Program-made: the position numbers and the translations under genes | Shown here: in pieces, positions 34,381 to 46,411 of the stretch | Layout of the letters: each line of letters starts with the position of its first letter | How positions within the stretch are numbered: the stretch's first letter is position 1 | Notes under the pieces: model-generated | What the model was told of the DNA's origin: nothing | The model's database searches: none | Seen by the model: only the letters and a program-made list of their open reading frames with translations | Assembly: GCF_003573695.1 (NCBI RefSeq) | Contig: NC_039367.1 | Coordinates: forward strand, 29,846,442 to 29,910,441 | Length of the DNA stretch: 64,000 nucleotides | Reading direction: 5' to 3' | Source of the DNA: Papaver somniferum | Lineage: Eukaryota; Streptophyta; Magnoliopsida; Ranunculales; Papaveraceae

Positions 34381-36000
34381 TTAGTTCCTCGAAAGCTTCA
34401 TCCTCAACCGGTTTTGATACCTTTCGGTCCTGCTCTTCAAGTTCTGAATTGACTCTTCCACCTTCTGTGACTCCATGGCCAGAGCCTTCTCCTCTTCCAA
34501 AATAGCCTTTGCAGCAAGAACAACATCAGCGAGAATACCGGCTCTGTCGACCTTCACGATGTCAAGACGATGCCGCAACCATCTCACGTTGAACTTCAGT
34601 GATTCACAGGTGTTGATGGTGGTTTTTTATCTTAGGGTTAAAATTGTAAAACCTTAGTCAAACAGTGACGTCACACTTGAGTAATAATGTCGCCACTAGC
34701 ACATTTATTGAAACATTTAACATGTCTGCGTAAAATTACCGGGGTACCTTTTTTTATGTATATGCCATGTCCACGGCAGGGCCCTCGGTACTGACTGGCA
34801 TCATCTCTACAACACTCAGAAATCACTTGTTAGCTTTCCCATCTGTTAGCTTTCCACTTTCTGATACAAGTCGTCAAACAACTACTCTTCCCAAATTAAC
34901 TATTCTGGTCTCAACACTCTCTTCGCTTCCCTCCCTAGACCAACCCTTCTCCTTCACTTTGTGACCGAAGCAAGTCTGGAACGACCATTTCTTGGTTTAG
35001 GCCGGATTTGTATAGATTGATCTCTCGAATCAAAGTACTCCCTTGCAGTACATTGTTTAGGGTTTAGACCCGTTTCTCACCTACACACTCGAAATTACCA
35101 AAATCCGCAGAAACTGTTTTCACCCTCAAACAACAGGTAGACACCATGTTCTCCCACTTTTGAATAGTTGGTATCAAGACGGCACGGATGGATATACTTT
35201 CCATTTCGGCGACCATAGGCAAGAGATAATTCACTGTGGAAACCAAGGAAGACGAGCAATGTTGCACCACACTCCTGGTAGCGATGTGGCCGTATCTTTT
35301 CCATATCTTCGTGTAAATAGTCATGAATTCCTTCCGCACCAGAAACCCACCTCCAGTAGTTAAAAGATAAACACTTCATCCGGATTTCGAACGACAAACC
35401 TGCATTGGGATACTCATGAGAAAAAAATGCCTAAATCGGCGTTTTCCCGATCTCCAGCGGTTGGCAGGATCGGAATCGAAGGAAGGGGGGAAACCAAGTC
35501 ATCCTCATCAACGATAGTCACGCGTGCTCCAACAGGATATCTCTGCACAGAAGAAAATCTTTTGTCACTCGTCAGCAAACAATGAAACATCTATTTATCA
35601 ACGGAAGCATACCGGTATAATCTTCTTGACTTGGATAAACCAGGTAGGAGAATTGTTACGAGAGTTAGGTCTAGCGCGCTTGAATGAAGAATATAGCTGG
35701 CTCGAGGATGATCCGCTTTTGATTGACATAATAAAGAAATATGGACTCGACAAGAAGAAACCTTTATACTGAAAAGAGGGAGATGATACAATTTCACCGG
35801 CATATATACTGTGGAAACCCTAAAGAGAAAAAGAAACGGATGCTGAGAAGACAAGATGGGACCACATTACAGCGAAGAATCAACCTCAGTGAAATCTCCC
35901 GTCAAAACACTAATTGTTACCACTTCACCGCCAGCCCCGATACTCGGGAGCAAAACCAACGAAATGACATGAAGAGGAAGGATCATGTCCCCTTTTATAG
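34381..36000 (-). pseudogene. Antisense gene in the 3' region of element A, split by a solo LTR
   Basis: On the minus strand a TATA box CTATAAAAGG (36000-35991) precedes ATG 35729-35727. Exon 1 reads MSIKSGSSSSQLYSSFKRA. A probable 70-bp intron (35612-35543, GTATGC to TTCTGTGCAG) leads to RYPVGARVTIVDEDDLVS. Further on come FLVRKEFMTIYTKIWKRYGH and ESISIRAVLIPTIQKWENMV, interrupted at 35133 by the solo LTR. The end (34605-34381) is a coiled coil (AAKAILEEEKALAMESQKVE). Frame breaks occur near 35424 and 35365. Tat-lineage elements are known to carry an antisense ORF between pol and the 3' LTR; this fits by place and strand. Its function is unknown. Confidence 0.6.
34611..35132 (+). repeat. Solo LTR of the element A family, short form (522 bp)
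   Basis: TGTTGATGGTGG...CCCTCAAACA is flanked by a perfect 5-bp duplication ACAGG (34606-34610 and 35133-35137). Its first 200 bp match 36613-36816 and its last 320 bp match 50192-50508. Both tandem arrays and the TATA segment of the full LTR are absent. It inserted inside the antisense gene, so it arrived separately from A's own LTRs. Confidence 0.85.
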
Positions 36001-36612
36001 CCGCAGTGCTTTAGGAATTTGAATAAGGAAGGGATTTCCTACTTGAAGCCACGCATGGAAAGAGGCAACCAGGCTCGCAATAGCAGGCTGCACGGTGCCA
36101 ACAGTCCTCGCCACGCCGTGTTAATCCAATAGTCCGCACCACTCAAAATCCGAGCCGATCCAATACTAACGGCTCATCCCAAGCCGCCCAATGCTAACGG
36201 ATCATTCCAATCCGACCCAATGCTAACGGCTCATTCCAAGCCAATCCAATGCTAGCGGCACCACTTAGCGCCGAGTCTATGCCGACGACTTCGTTCTACA
36301 TTCTAAAGCCTAGATCGGATGGCGCACAACCATTCCAGGCCGATGCCAGCATTCCAGGCCGATGCCAACATTATGCATCTCAACCATCAACCACCTCTAC
36401 CATTTCGTGGCATATCCAGCAGCGCCACGAGCAGAATTTACGCAAAGCCACCAACGCAAGAATCACAGATTCTCAAACGCTCTCGAAAAAGGTTAGACGG
36501 ATCTTCCTGACCATCTTTTCATGACTCGCCGTTTCGATTTTGCCATTGTGTGTCACCATCTTATGCATACCTCGCAACAATGCCCCTGTTCTGTGCTAAG
36601 CAGGGGACTTAA
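36001..36612 (+). other. Element A region before the 3' LTR, with 29-bp tandem repeats
   Basis: No gene is seen on the plus strand. Four units of about 29 bp with core AATGCTAACGG.TCATTCCAA start at 36162, 36190, 36219 and 36248. A second pair, ATTCCAGGCCGATGCCA, is at 36331-36370. A polypurine-like GCAGGGGACTTAAAG ends at about 36612, just before the LTR. On the minus strand this is the upstream region of the antisense gene. Confidence 0.6.
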
Positions 36613-38261
36613 AGTTGATGGTGGTTTTTAGCTTAAATTTAAAATCGTAAAACCTTAGTCATACAGTGACGTCACACTTGAGTAATAATGTCGCCACTAG
36701 CATATTTATTAAACCATTCAACACGTCTGCGTAAAATTACCGGGGTACCTTTTTTTATGTAAATGCCATACTCCACGGCAGAGCCCTCGGTACTGACTGG
36801 TATCATCTCTACACATGTCATCCGCGCATGCTATCCAAACGTGCCAATCACGCGTGCCATATATTTTAGACTAGGGTTTCAACACGCTAAACCCTAATAG
36901 CCAAATCCCCACGCCATAGGCATGCCAACCATACTAGCCGCACCACCGTCCCAATGACATGCCATTCCAGCCACATCTCTGCGCCAAAGGCATGCCAACC
37001 ATGCCAGCCGCACCACCGTGCCAATGGCATGCCATGCCAGCCACATCTCCGCGCCAAAGGCATGCCAACCATGCCAGCCGCACCACCGTGCCAATGACAT
37101 GCCATGCCAGCCATATCTCTGCGCCAAAGGCATTCCAACCATGCCAGCCGCACCACCGTGCCAATGACATGCCATGCCATCCACATCTCTGCGCCAAAGG
37201 CATGCCAACCATGCCAGCCACACCACCGTTCCAATGGCATGCCATGCCAGCTACATCTCCGTGCCAAAGGCATTCCAACCATGCCAGCCGAACCATCGTG
37301 CCAATGGCATGCCATGCCAGCCACATCTCTGCGCCAAAAGCATGCCAACCATGCCAGCCGCACCACCTTGCCAATGGCATGCCATGCCAGCCACATCTCC
37401 GCGCCAAATGCATGCCAACCATGCCAGCCGCACCACCGTGCCAATGGTATACCATGCCATCCACATCTCCGCGCCAAAGGCATGCCAACCATGCCAGCCG
37501 CACCTCTGCACCAAATCCATGTCGGCCATGCCTCCGTGCCGCAGGTTTCCAAATGAAGGGTTGAACAATCAATGGCCACCCTTCCTTCTGAGATGCAAAT
37601 CTCAGCCGTCCAAGTTCGCCACCAAACGCATGGCACCTTTTGGCCCAATGCCAAGCCCTAATTTTGGCCGCTCCTAAACTATGCCAAAACCCTAATTTTG
37701 GCCGCGCTTAAAACTATGCCAAAATCCTAGCTTGGCCGCGCCTAAACCATGCCGCTGGCTGCCAAACGAAGCGTTGCAACAATCAACAGCCACCCTTCCT
37801 TCTGAATGCAAACCTCAACCATCCAAGTTCGCCACCAAACACGTGGAAACTCTTAGCCCAATGCCAAGCCCTAATTTTGGCCGCGCCTAAACTATGCCAA
37901 AACCCTAATTTTGGCCGCGCCTAAAACTATGCCAAAATCCTAGCTTGGCCGCGCCTAAACCATGCCGGCCATGCCTCCATGCTGCTGCCTTCCAAACGAA
38001 GGGTTGTAACAATCAACGGATGTCCTTCCTCATGAGATGGAGATCTCAGCCGTACAAACTTTCCACCAAACGACTTGTGGCAATCTCATGGCTACGGTGC
38101 CAACTCTTGGCCACAGTTTCAAAGCTCTAATTTGGCCACGCCAAATCCATGTCGGTCATGCCTCCATACCCCTGGCTTCCAACCAAAAGGTTGCAACAAT
38201 CAACGGCTGTCCTTCCTCCTGAGATGCAGATCTCAGCCGTACAAACTTGCCCCCAAACGAC
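36613..38261 (+). repeat. Element A 3' LTR, first part
   Basis: It starts AGTTGATGGTGG, aligned with the TGTTGATGGTGG start of the solo LTR but with its first base changed. It includes the 8-unit 70-bp array and part of the second array. It is cut at ACGAC (38257-38261) by element D and resumes at 49236. Confidence 0.85.
36905..37530 (+). repeat. Regular 70-bp tandem array, about 8 units
   Basis: The marker CCACATCTC recurs at 36971, 37041, 37111, 37181, 37251, 37321, 37391 and 37461, exactly 70 bp apart each time. Each unit is a dimer of about 35-bp subunits (…GCGCCAAAGGCATGCCAACC and …CGTGCCAATGGCATGCC). Units differ by a few substitutions. All frames on both strands stay largely open, producing Trp/His/Gly-rich or Pro/Cys-rich pseudo-proteins of up to 255 residues that I do not regard as genes. 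Confidence 0.9.
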
Positions 38262-39925
38262 TGATAGACACATTATTATGTCCGATTTGTCTCGATTCTA
38301 TATATTTTTAGGGCTTATTTTTGTACTTATTATGGTGTTTTATTTATTTGTAGGTATTTTTGGCCAATAAACATTTTTGGAAAAAAATTGGCTCGGAAAG
38401 TTGTCGGAAAGCACCAGGAGGACACTTGCTATTGGGACCCCCATTTTGGATAAGGGGCACCCCTAGGACAGCCTTAAGGCAGCTGCTAAGGCACCCCTAA
38501 TCTGGACAGGGGGCACCCCTTTATCTTCACGATTTGAATTCACAAATTTGGCGGGAAACTGGTTCAAGTGAAGAACAAATTTGGGTTTAGATTTTGGACG
38601 TGATTTTAAGAGATTCAATCACTAAACTCGATTGGGTTGGACCTGTTTATCTTAAACAGGGATGGTATGATTGATTGGATCGATTAAATTGGGCTAGGTA
38701 TCGATCAGAAAGAAAACAGGGGAGAAAACTATTTATGGAAACATGAAAAGATTTGGTCGATGTTTTGTTGGATTTTCTCAACTGTTGGATTTGGTACTAG
38801 TTGTAACAACACAACAGGATTTCTACGAGTGCTAGAATTGAGAGAAAATAGGAGTTGTCGACAAGTCAGGAAAGATATTCTCGACATTTTTTTGATTTAT
38901 CTTTGGCAGTTACGTGCAATGGGAGAAGGTATAATCTTCATGGATTCATATCTTCCAGATTTGGGAAGTTCATAACCATCAAAAGACGCGTTAACTGAGG
39001 TGGCAGAGTTATTATCGTTACTTGGCAGAAAATAAAAAAAAAGATAAATCCGTAACTTTTGGTGAAAGGCAGGGGAGATTTTATCGAGTATTTTTGGTCA
39101 TGTTTCCTATATATAGGTTGAGAAGGAGTCATAAAAGGGTAATCGAGAGTTGGGGGAAGTTTAGAGAAGTACAGAGAACGAAATCAAGAGTTGCAGGAAA
39201 TCGTTTCTGCTGGTGTACAAGGAAGAACACGAAGAACAAAAGGCCATTGAAGACAGTCGTTTCTGGGGTCTTAAAATCAGCGACAAAGCAACAGTATTTA
39301 CAACAGTTTTCTGTAACAGTTCCGTTGTAACAGCTGTTTTGTAACTCCGATACACTGTTGCAAACAGTCTGTGTTATTACTTTTCACTCTTTTAATCATC
39401 TTTTGAGCAACAAACACATATTTTGAGACCATGATTAATATGAGGAGCTAAACCCCATTGCTGAGGCGATAGAGGAAGCTATTTTTCCAACAAAAAGTGG
39501 TATATTCTATTTTATCTTTTTATTTGCAATAATTATATGATTATTTGCCTTGAACTATTATTGAATATGATTTTTATTTGAGTGATTATGATCTATTTTA
39601 ATGGAGTATGCTTAGTGTTAGTACTTTTGATGATTCATACTTGGTATTTACAATTACTACTTCTGAAAATCTACTTGTTGCAATATTTTAGAATCAAATT
39701 AAATGAGAAAATTGCATAAATATAAGTATTGGTTTAATCACTTTGAACTTGGAAAATAGTGGACTCTTAGACACAGTGTTTCTTTTAATATGGATATCAT
39801 CTTTGTTTGAGTTTGATATAATTTTTATTGTGTTTTCTATGTTAGTTTTGAATTTAAGTCTAAAAAAAATCCTTCACAAGTCTGAGAAATGACACTCTTT
39901 TTACCACTATCTACAAATTACACCA
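38262..39925 (+). repeat. Element D 5' LTR (1664 bp)
   Basis: It is the same length as 47567-49230. Differences concentrate in the first 350 bp, where I count about 20; the rest is closer. A TATA box TATATATA is at 39108-39115. It ends TTACACCA, five bases before the PBS. Confidence 0.92.
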
Positions 39926-39930
39926 ATTTT

Positions 39931-39948
39931 TGGCGCCGCCGACGCGGA
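39931..39948 (+). other. Primer binding site of element D
   Basis: TGGCGCCGCCGACGCGGA, identical to C's. Confidence 0.75.
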
Positions 39949-41000
39949 CTTGTTTTTAGGGTTTTAGATTTTTTTTTATTTTTTATGTTTTTGGGTATTT
40001 ATCTTGTGTCTACAGGTTCTGGATCATAAAGAAAATTGAGCCAAAGAGTTTGGTGATTTCATAAAGACTTGGAGCTAAAGATTAAAGCAAAAAGAACAGA
40101 AAAGAAGACAATTTTATTTTAGACAATTTTAGTTTAGGGTTTGTGTATTTTCTTTTTTTTTTAAGGAAAAAAAAACTGTATTAGGGTTTATTATTTTTGT
40201 AATTTTTCTTTACTTTTTGGACTTTTGGACTTTTGGACTTTGGGACATTATTTTTTTTATTACCCTACGGAAGGGTACTTTAAATATAAACTGTTTGCAG
40301 AGAAGGAGGATAATTACGATATTTTCTCTGCACCTTGGGTTCGTACACTTGACATCGGAGTCAGTGGCCCGAGTCGACTACAACTGATTCATCCCCCGTC
40401 TGGAACAGGAGGTAAGATTCTAAACACTCGCGAATCCCCTGTCAGCGAGTTACTGGACTCCTTTGTATGCATATATGTTGAGGACTGAATACGGACATTT
40501 ATTTTTCAAGTAAAGGGAAAGGCCTGGCCATACAAGATAAGGGTTCGGATTTCATCACCGTTCTCTTCTTGCCCGCTTTAGGAACACGTAACCTACGCGA
40601 ACCTAAGCCTAAAATTTTGACTAGAACGAGACCGATAGGGTAACGAGCTTAACAGGAAATTCATTCGAAAAATATTGGTTACTCTTTTAAGCATACTTCG
40701 AAGTTCTTGACGGTTTCTGTAAGTTGAATGCGTGACTGCACCGCCTTGTAATACCGGTGAGGCCTTGGATATCAAAGCTCCACCAAGATTCCCTCGCCTC
40801 TATTCAACTTACTTTAACTCGGATTGATTCCAGAGGGGTTTGCTTAAATTGTAACGAATTCCCTTTCGAAGGATTAAAAGATGGTCTAGAAACAATCTAA
40901 GTGGAGCCATCATGCTTTTTGTTTGCTATAAATCAATAGGTTTGATTTGGTTGAGTCGGCCTTGATCTGTGTTTTCTTACCCTTCCAATTTAGAAATTCT
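39949..41000 (+). promoter_or_regulatory. Element D leader with probable intron (40412-40993)
   Basis: Donor AGGAGGTAAG (GT at 40412) and acceptor TTCCAATTTAG (AG at 40992-40993) bracket 582 bp, homologous to B's 612 bp and C's 571 bp. Conserved blocks inside include GCCTTGGATATCAAAGCTC and TTCCAGAGGGGTTTGCTTAA. Predicted only. Confidence 0.45.
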
Positions 41001-42697
41001 ATTATATTCCTGAACGTAAAAGAGACGCACTAGGTAGATTTGTTAAAGAGAAACCTAGTAGTTCGAAGCGTCTCGATTACCTTAATCTAGAGAGTCCGAC
41101 TTTTGAAGAGTCTGTTTTTGAACGTCTTTTGACTGAGGAGAGAATCCATGTTGCTCCGATAGCGCCAGAAATGGCAACTTTGAAAGCTTTGTTGAATCCA
41201 ACTAGGACTACTCGTCCTTCGTGTATTAAGTTAGCTGAAACGAAGGAACCCTATGAACTGAAAACTGGGACCTTACAGATGCTCCCAATCTTTTTAGGGA
41301 AAGAAAATGAAAATCCTTATTACCATGTTAGGGATTTTGAGGAAATTTGCAGTACTCTAAGAATTAGAGGCTTAGATGATGATGCTTTGAAACTTAGGTT
41401 ATTCCCATTTTCCCTGAAAGATAAGGCCAAGTCGTGGATATATAGTTTGGACTCCGAGTCAATTGAGACATATGAACAACTTACATCTGCCTTTTTCAAT
41501 AAGTTTTTCCCTAGGCACAAAACATCGTCTATTAGGACGCAAATATGCACATTTTCACAACAAAAGGGAGAATCTTTATATAGGTATTTGGAAAGGTTCA
41601 ATGATTTATTATCCCAGTGTCCTCACCATGGTTTAGAAAAGGTTAGGCTAGTTCAGATCCTTTATGAGGGTTTAGATTATTCCAAAACGACCATGGTTGA
41701 GTCTCTATGCACTGGTGGATTTGAAAACCAAACTGTTGATGCGGCGATGAAATTTTTTAATGAAATCGCCGAAAAAACCCAGCAATGGGAAAATAGTAGG
41801 GCACCCCAGAAAACAATTCTTTTAAGTAGAGGAAACATTAATAGGGTAGAAGGAGGCTATGAATCATATGCCAAAATTGTTGCTATAGCAAAAAGGTTAG
41901 AAGCTTTAGAAGTGGGCCAGACTAGTGGTAGAGTGGAGCCTTTTTGGGAAGGCCAGAATATTGAAGAGCACGCCAATTCTCTTTATAATAACACTAGATT
42001 TGATAACCGTCAAAAGATTGACCCATATTCAGAAACCTATAATCCTGGTTGGAGAAACCATCCGAACCTTTCGTGGTCTAAGGGCCAGAGTCAAGGTCAG
42101 TTTAGTAATTATAATGCTCCCCCAGTTTTTGGCTATACTAAGAATCCCTAAGGACTAGCTCAGTTTCAGAATCAGTCAGATAAGTAAATCCTAAGTTTAG
42201 AGGAATCTTTCGCCTTGTCAACTCAGCAAACTGCAAAATTTCAGTTATCCGTAGAACAGAGTCTACAAGCTAGTAACATGATAGGACAAGAAAATAGTCA
42301 GGCTATTTCCGAGTTAAAAACCCAGGTTGGTCTGATAAGTGATTCTTTGAGAGAAAAAGGTAAGTTTCCTAGTCAAACACAACCCAACCCTAGAGGAGTT
42401 CATGAATTAGGTGCAAAACCATCGAATCAATTGAATGCTGTTAGAACCCTTAGGATTGGTAGAGTTGTAGACAATAAGGTAACCATGCCCGATAGTGAAC
42501 ATACTGTAGTTCACCCCTCAGAATCTCACCTCTCAGGACCAGTAGCTGAGGAGACTGATAAAGTTTCTGATGATGTGAATTTGGTTCCTGAAAGGTCTGA
42601 TTCTATGCCTAGAGCCCAATTTCCTCAGCTATTAGTACCAACAAAGAAGGAATCGAACTTTAATGACATAGTGGGGTTTGTAAACAATTTACCATAA
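41001..42697 (+). pseudogene. Element D gag
   Basis: The frame is open from about 41010 (PERKRDALGRFVKEKPSSSK), matching B's N-terminal extension, but B's start codon position has no ATG here; the first in-frame ATG is at MATLKALLNPTRTT (41171). The capsid domain is complete (NENPYYHVRDFEEICSTL, FPFSLKDKAKSWIYSL, FFPRHKTSSIRTQICTF, YEGLDYSKTTMVESL). Stops at 42149-42151 and 42185-42187 interrupt the linker; the same frame then runs 42215-42697 through RTLRIGRVVDNKVTMPDS. A frameshift near 42675 ends it. It lacks a CCHC knuckle, like B and C. Confidence 0.85.
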
Positions 42698-42699
42698 AC

Positions 42700-44105
42700 C
42701 TTCCTTTATTAGATGCAATTAGGCAAATTCCTGCTTATGCCAAGTTCCTTAAGGATATGTGTACGCGAAAGAGAAAACTTAACGTCCATAAGAAATCCTT
42801 TTTAGCTAGTCAGGTAAGTTCAATCATTCAGAACACCACAACTCCAAAGTACAAAGACCCAGGTTCTCCTACCATTGCTTGCACAATAGGTAACTTCCGG
42901 GTAGAAAAAGCTTTACTTGACTTAGGAGCCAGTGTGAACTTACTTCCATTCCATGTATACTTACAGCTAGGACTTGGTGAAATGAAACCTACTCAGATGA
43001 CACTCCAGTTAGCTGATAGGTCTGTTAAAATACCTCGAGGTGTTATCGAGGATGTTCTTATTGAGGTAGACAAGTTTATTTATCCAGTGGATTTCGTGGT
43101 CCTGGATACCCAACCTGTCCCTGACCCAGAGAACCAGATACCTGTGATTTTAGGTCTCCCATTTTTAGCTACGTCTTATGCGATCATTAACTGTCGAAAT
43201 GGTGTGATGAGTTTATCTTTTGGTAATATGACTATGGAGATGAACATTTTCAATGTCAATAAGAAACCTCATGATCTAGATGACACAGGTTTTGAAGAGG
43301 TGAACATGATAGAAGCCTTAGTTCAGGAGTCATTACCAAACATTTTGTCTGAAGACCCATTAGAAAGTTTTCTATCCCATTTTGGTTTAGATTTTGGCGA
43401 CGATAACACTATTGAACAGGTGAATGATCTATTAGATTCTACCCCCGTTTTAGACACTGATAGATGGAAAGCTAGGTTCGAACCATTACCAGTTTCTGAA
43501 AATACCCTAATTCCTTCTTTAGAAAAGACCCCAAAGTTGGACCTTAAACCACTACCCGATACTCTAAAGTATGTGTTTTTAGGCCCATCTGAGACTTTAC
43601 TTGTGATTATAGCTTCCGATTTGGATAGTGATCAGCAAAATAGGCTAGTAAATGTACTTCACGACAATAAGGAAGCTTTAGGGTGGACTATAGCAGACAT
43701 TAAGGGTATAAGTCCTACTGTGTGTATGCATCAGATTCATTTAGAGGAAGACTCCAAACCTTCTATGGAGATGCAACGTCGACTGAACCCTAAAATGAAA
43801 GAGGTAGTTCGAAAAGAGGTGCTTAAGTTGTTAGATGCGGGAATTATTTACCCAATTTCAGACAGTAACTGGGTCAGCCCTGTTCACGTTGTCCCCAAGA
43901 AATCAGGTATCACTGTAGTCCAAAATGATAATAATGAATTAATCCCAACCCGAGTGACCACGGGATGGCGTGTGTGTATTGACTATAGGAAATTGAACAA
44001 GGTCACAAGGAAGGATCACTTTCCCCTTCCTTTTATCGACCAAATGCTAGAGCGATTAGCTGGACATAGTCACTATTGCTTCTTATATGGCTACTCCGGT
44101 TTGCC
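42700..44105 (+). pseudogene. Element D protease and N-terminal reverse transcriptase
   Basis: The open stretch with ATG 42757 encodes the basic segment CTRKRKLNVHKKSFLASQ, protease active site DLGASVNLLPFHVY, PVILGLPFLAT (Leu where others have Arg), the acidic linker, and reverse transcriptase to CIDYRKLNKVTRKDHFPLPF. At 44092-44105, where GYSGYNQI is expected, about 17 bp are missing relative to B and the frame shifts, so codons after that to 44214 are out of frame. Confidence 0.85.
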
Positions 44106-44970
44106 CCAGAAGACCAAGAGAAAACCACTTTTACCTGTCCCTTTGGTACCTTTGCGTATAGACGCATGCCTTTCGGGCTATGTAATGTCCCTGCAACTTT
44201 TCAGCGTTGTATGATGAGCATATTTTCTGATATGGTAGAACGGTTCTTAGAGGTCTTTATGGATGATTTTTTAGTGTTTGGTTCATCTTTCGATGAGTGC
44301 TTGCATCATTTGACATTAGTGTTGACTAGGTGTAAGGAAAAAAATTTAGTGCTTAATTGGGAAAAATGCCATTTCATGGTTAAATCAGGAATTGTGTTAG
44401 GGCACATCGTTTCTTCAAAGGGTATAGAGGTAGACAAAGACAAAGTTGTCCTTATTAAGACTTTACAGGTCCCAAAAACCGTAAAAGATATTAGGTCATT
44501 CCTAGGGCATGTAGGTTTTTACCGTCGATTCATTAAGGATTTTAGCTTGATTTCTAAACCTCTTTGCAATTTTCTTGCTAAAGATGTTAAGTTTGTCTTT
44601 GATGATGCTTGTTTAGAGGCTTTTGAGAAGCTTAAGACTTTACTCACTACAACTCCCATAGTCCAGGCACCGAACTGGAACCTACCCTTTGAGATTATGT
44701 GTGATTCTTCAGATTATGCTATAGGCGTCGTTTTAGGACAACGAGAAAACAAATTACTTCATGTGATTTATTAATCAAGCAAAACTCTGAATGATGCCCA
44801 AATGAACTACACAACTACCGAGAAGGAACTTTTAGCCATCGTGTTTACCTTGGATAAGTTTAGGTCCTACCTATTAGGTTCTAAGATCATAATCTGTACA
44901 GATCATGATGCTTTGAAATACCTTTTTATCTAAGAAGGATACCAAATCTAGACTGATTAGATGGATCCTA
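44106..44970 (+). pseudogene. Element D reverse transcriptase palm and RNase H
   Basis: It continues in the next frame with [36 protein letters not shown], catalytic FMDD (44256-44267), SFLGHVGFYRRFIKDFS and the RNase H start [18 protein letters not shown] (Ser where B has Ala). A TAA at 44772-44774 and an extra T near 44925 break RNase H. Confidence 0.85.
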
Positions 44971-46411
44971 TTGTTACAGGAATTTTCCCCAGACATTAGA
45001 GAAAAAAAGGGTTCAGAAAATGTAGTAGCAAACCACTTGTCTAGGGTAGTTGTTAGTTCCCGTAGTGATTCCCTTCCTATAAGGGATAGCTTTCCTGATG
45101 AACAATTGTTCTCTGTTTCCCAATCACCTTGGTATGCAAATATAGTGAATTATCTTGTTACTGGTCGAACCCCTCAACATTGGGGTAAACAAGATCGTTC
45201 TAGGTTTTTAGACGAGGTTAAGCATTTCTTTTGGGATGATCCTTATTTTTTTAAGTATTGTCCAGACCAGATCATTAGGCGATGTGTACCTGAGAGTGAC
45301 CAGTCCAGTATTCTCTCCTTTGTCATGAACATGCATGTGGGGGTCATTTTAGTGCTAAGAAGACTGCTGCTAAGATTTTTCAGTGTGGATTTTACCGGCC
45401 TTCGTTGTTTAAAGATTCCCATAGTCATTGTGTTTCTTGTGAGCGTTGCCAGAAGTTAGGAACCATTTCCCGTAGAAATATGATGCCTTTGAACCCTATT
45501 TTAGTGATTGAGGTCTTTGATGTGTGGGGCATTGATTTTATGGGTTCATTTCCTATTTCGTTTGGTTATCTTTACATACTTGTCGCTGTAGACTATGTGT
45601 CTAAGTGGGTTGAGGCGGTTCCGTGTAAAACGAATGTCCACAGGGTCATAGTCAAGTTTTTGAAAGAGAATATACTTACACGTTTTGGTACGCCGCGAGC
45701 TATAATTAGTGATGGAGGTTCACACTTTTGTAATAGACCGTTTGAACTTTTAATGAAACAATATGGTATTACCCACAAAGTAGCTACCCCATATCACCCA
45801 CAGACTAGTGGTCAGGTAAAGATCTCCAATAGGGAAATTAAGCGTATTCTAGAGAAAACAGTTAATCCAAACAGGAAAGACTGGTCGTCGAGGCTTACTG
45901 ATGCCTTATGGGATTACCGTACTGCGTTTAAGACACCCATTGGAATGTCACCTTATCGTTTAGTGTTTGGAAAGGCATGTCCCCTTCCTGTTGAGTTAGA
46001 GCATCGAGCCTATTGGGCTATTAAGAACTTAAACTTTTCACTTGACAAGGCAGGATCTCAAAGAAAGCTCCAGCTCAATAAGTTGGACGAGATTCGTAGA
46101 GATGCATAAGATAGTGCTAAGGAGTATAGAACAAAATGAAACTTGTGCATGATAAGAATATTTTACGAAAGTCATTTTCTCCAGGTAAAAAAGTTCTTCT
46201 GTATGACACTCGTTTGCATCTATTCCCCGGAAAGTTGCGCTCTCGGTGGACCGGTCCTTTTGTGGTCCGTACTGTTTTTCCTCATGGCGCTGTTGAGATT
46301 GAGACATCAGATGGTAGTGGTTCTTCGAAGGTTAACGGTCAGCGATTGAAGCCCTTTTTAGAGCCTTTTCCTACAGGTGATGTTGAGGAGGTCCCTGTTT
46401 ACCTTGATTGA
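44971..46411 (+). pseudogene. Element D integrase
   Basis: The N-terminal zinc-binding region begins in the frame at 44971 ([20 protein letters not shown]). One T is lost near 45315 within the HHCC histidines, so the rest of the finger ([13 protein letters not shown]) is in the frame from 45405. The core keeps all three acidic residues: [15 protein letters not shown] and [10 protein letters not shown]. After a TAA (46107-46109) and another shift, 46136-46411 encodes the C-terminal module with [15 protein letters not shown] (GPY/F type). It is the best-preserved integrase core in the window. Confidence 0.88.

Noticed and set aside
36887..37654. Long open frames (up to 255 residues) on both strands, rich in Trp/His/Gly or Pro/Cys
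   Set aside because: They come from the 70-bp repeat, which lacks stops in most frames. No start context, and the same happens at 5656-6131.
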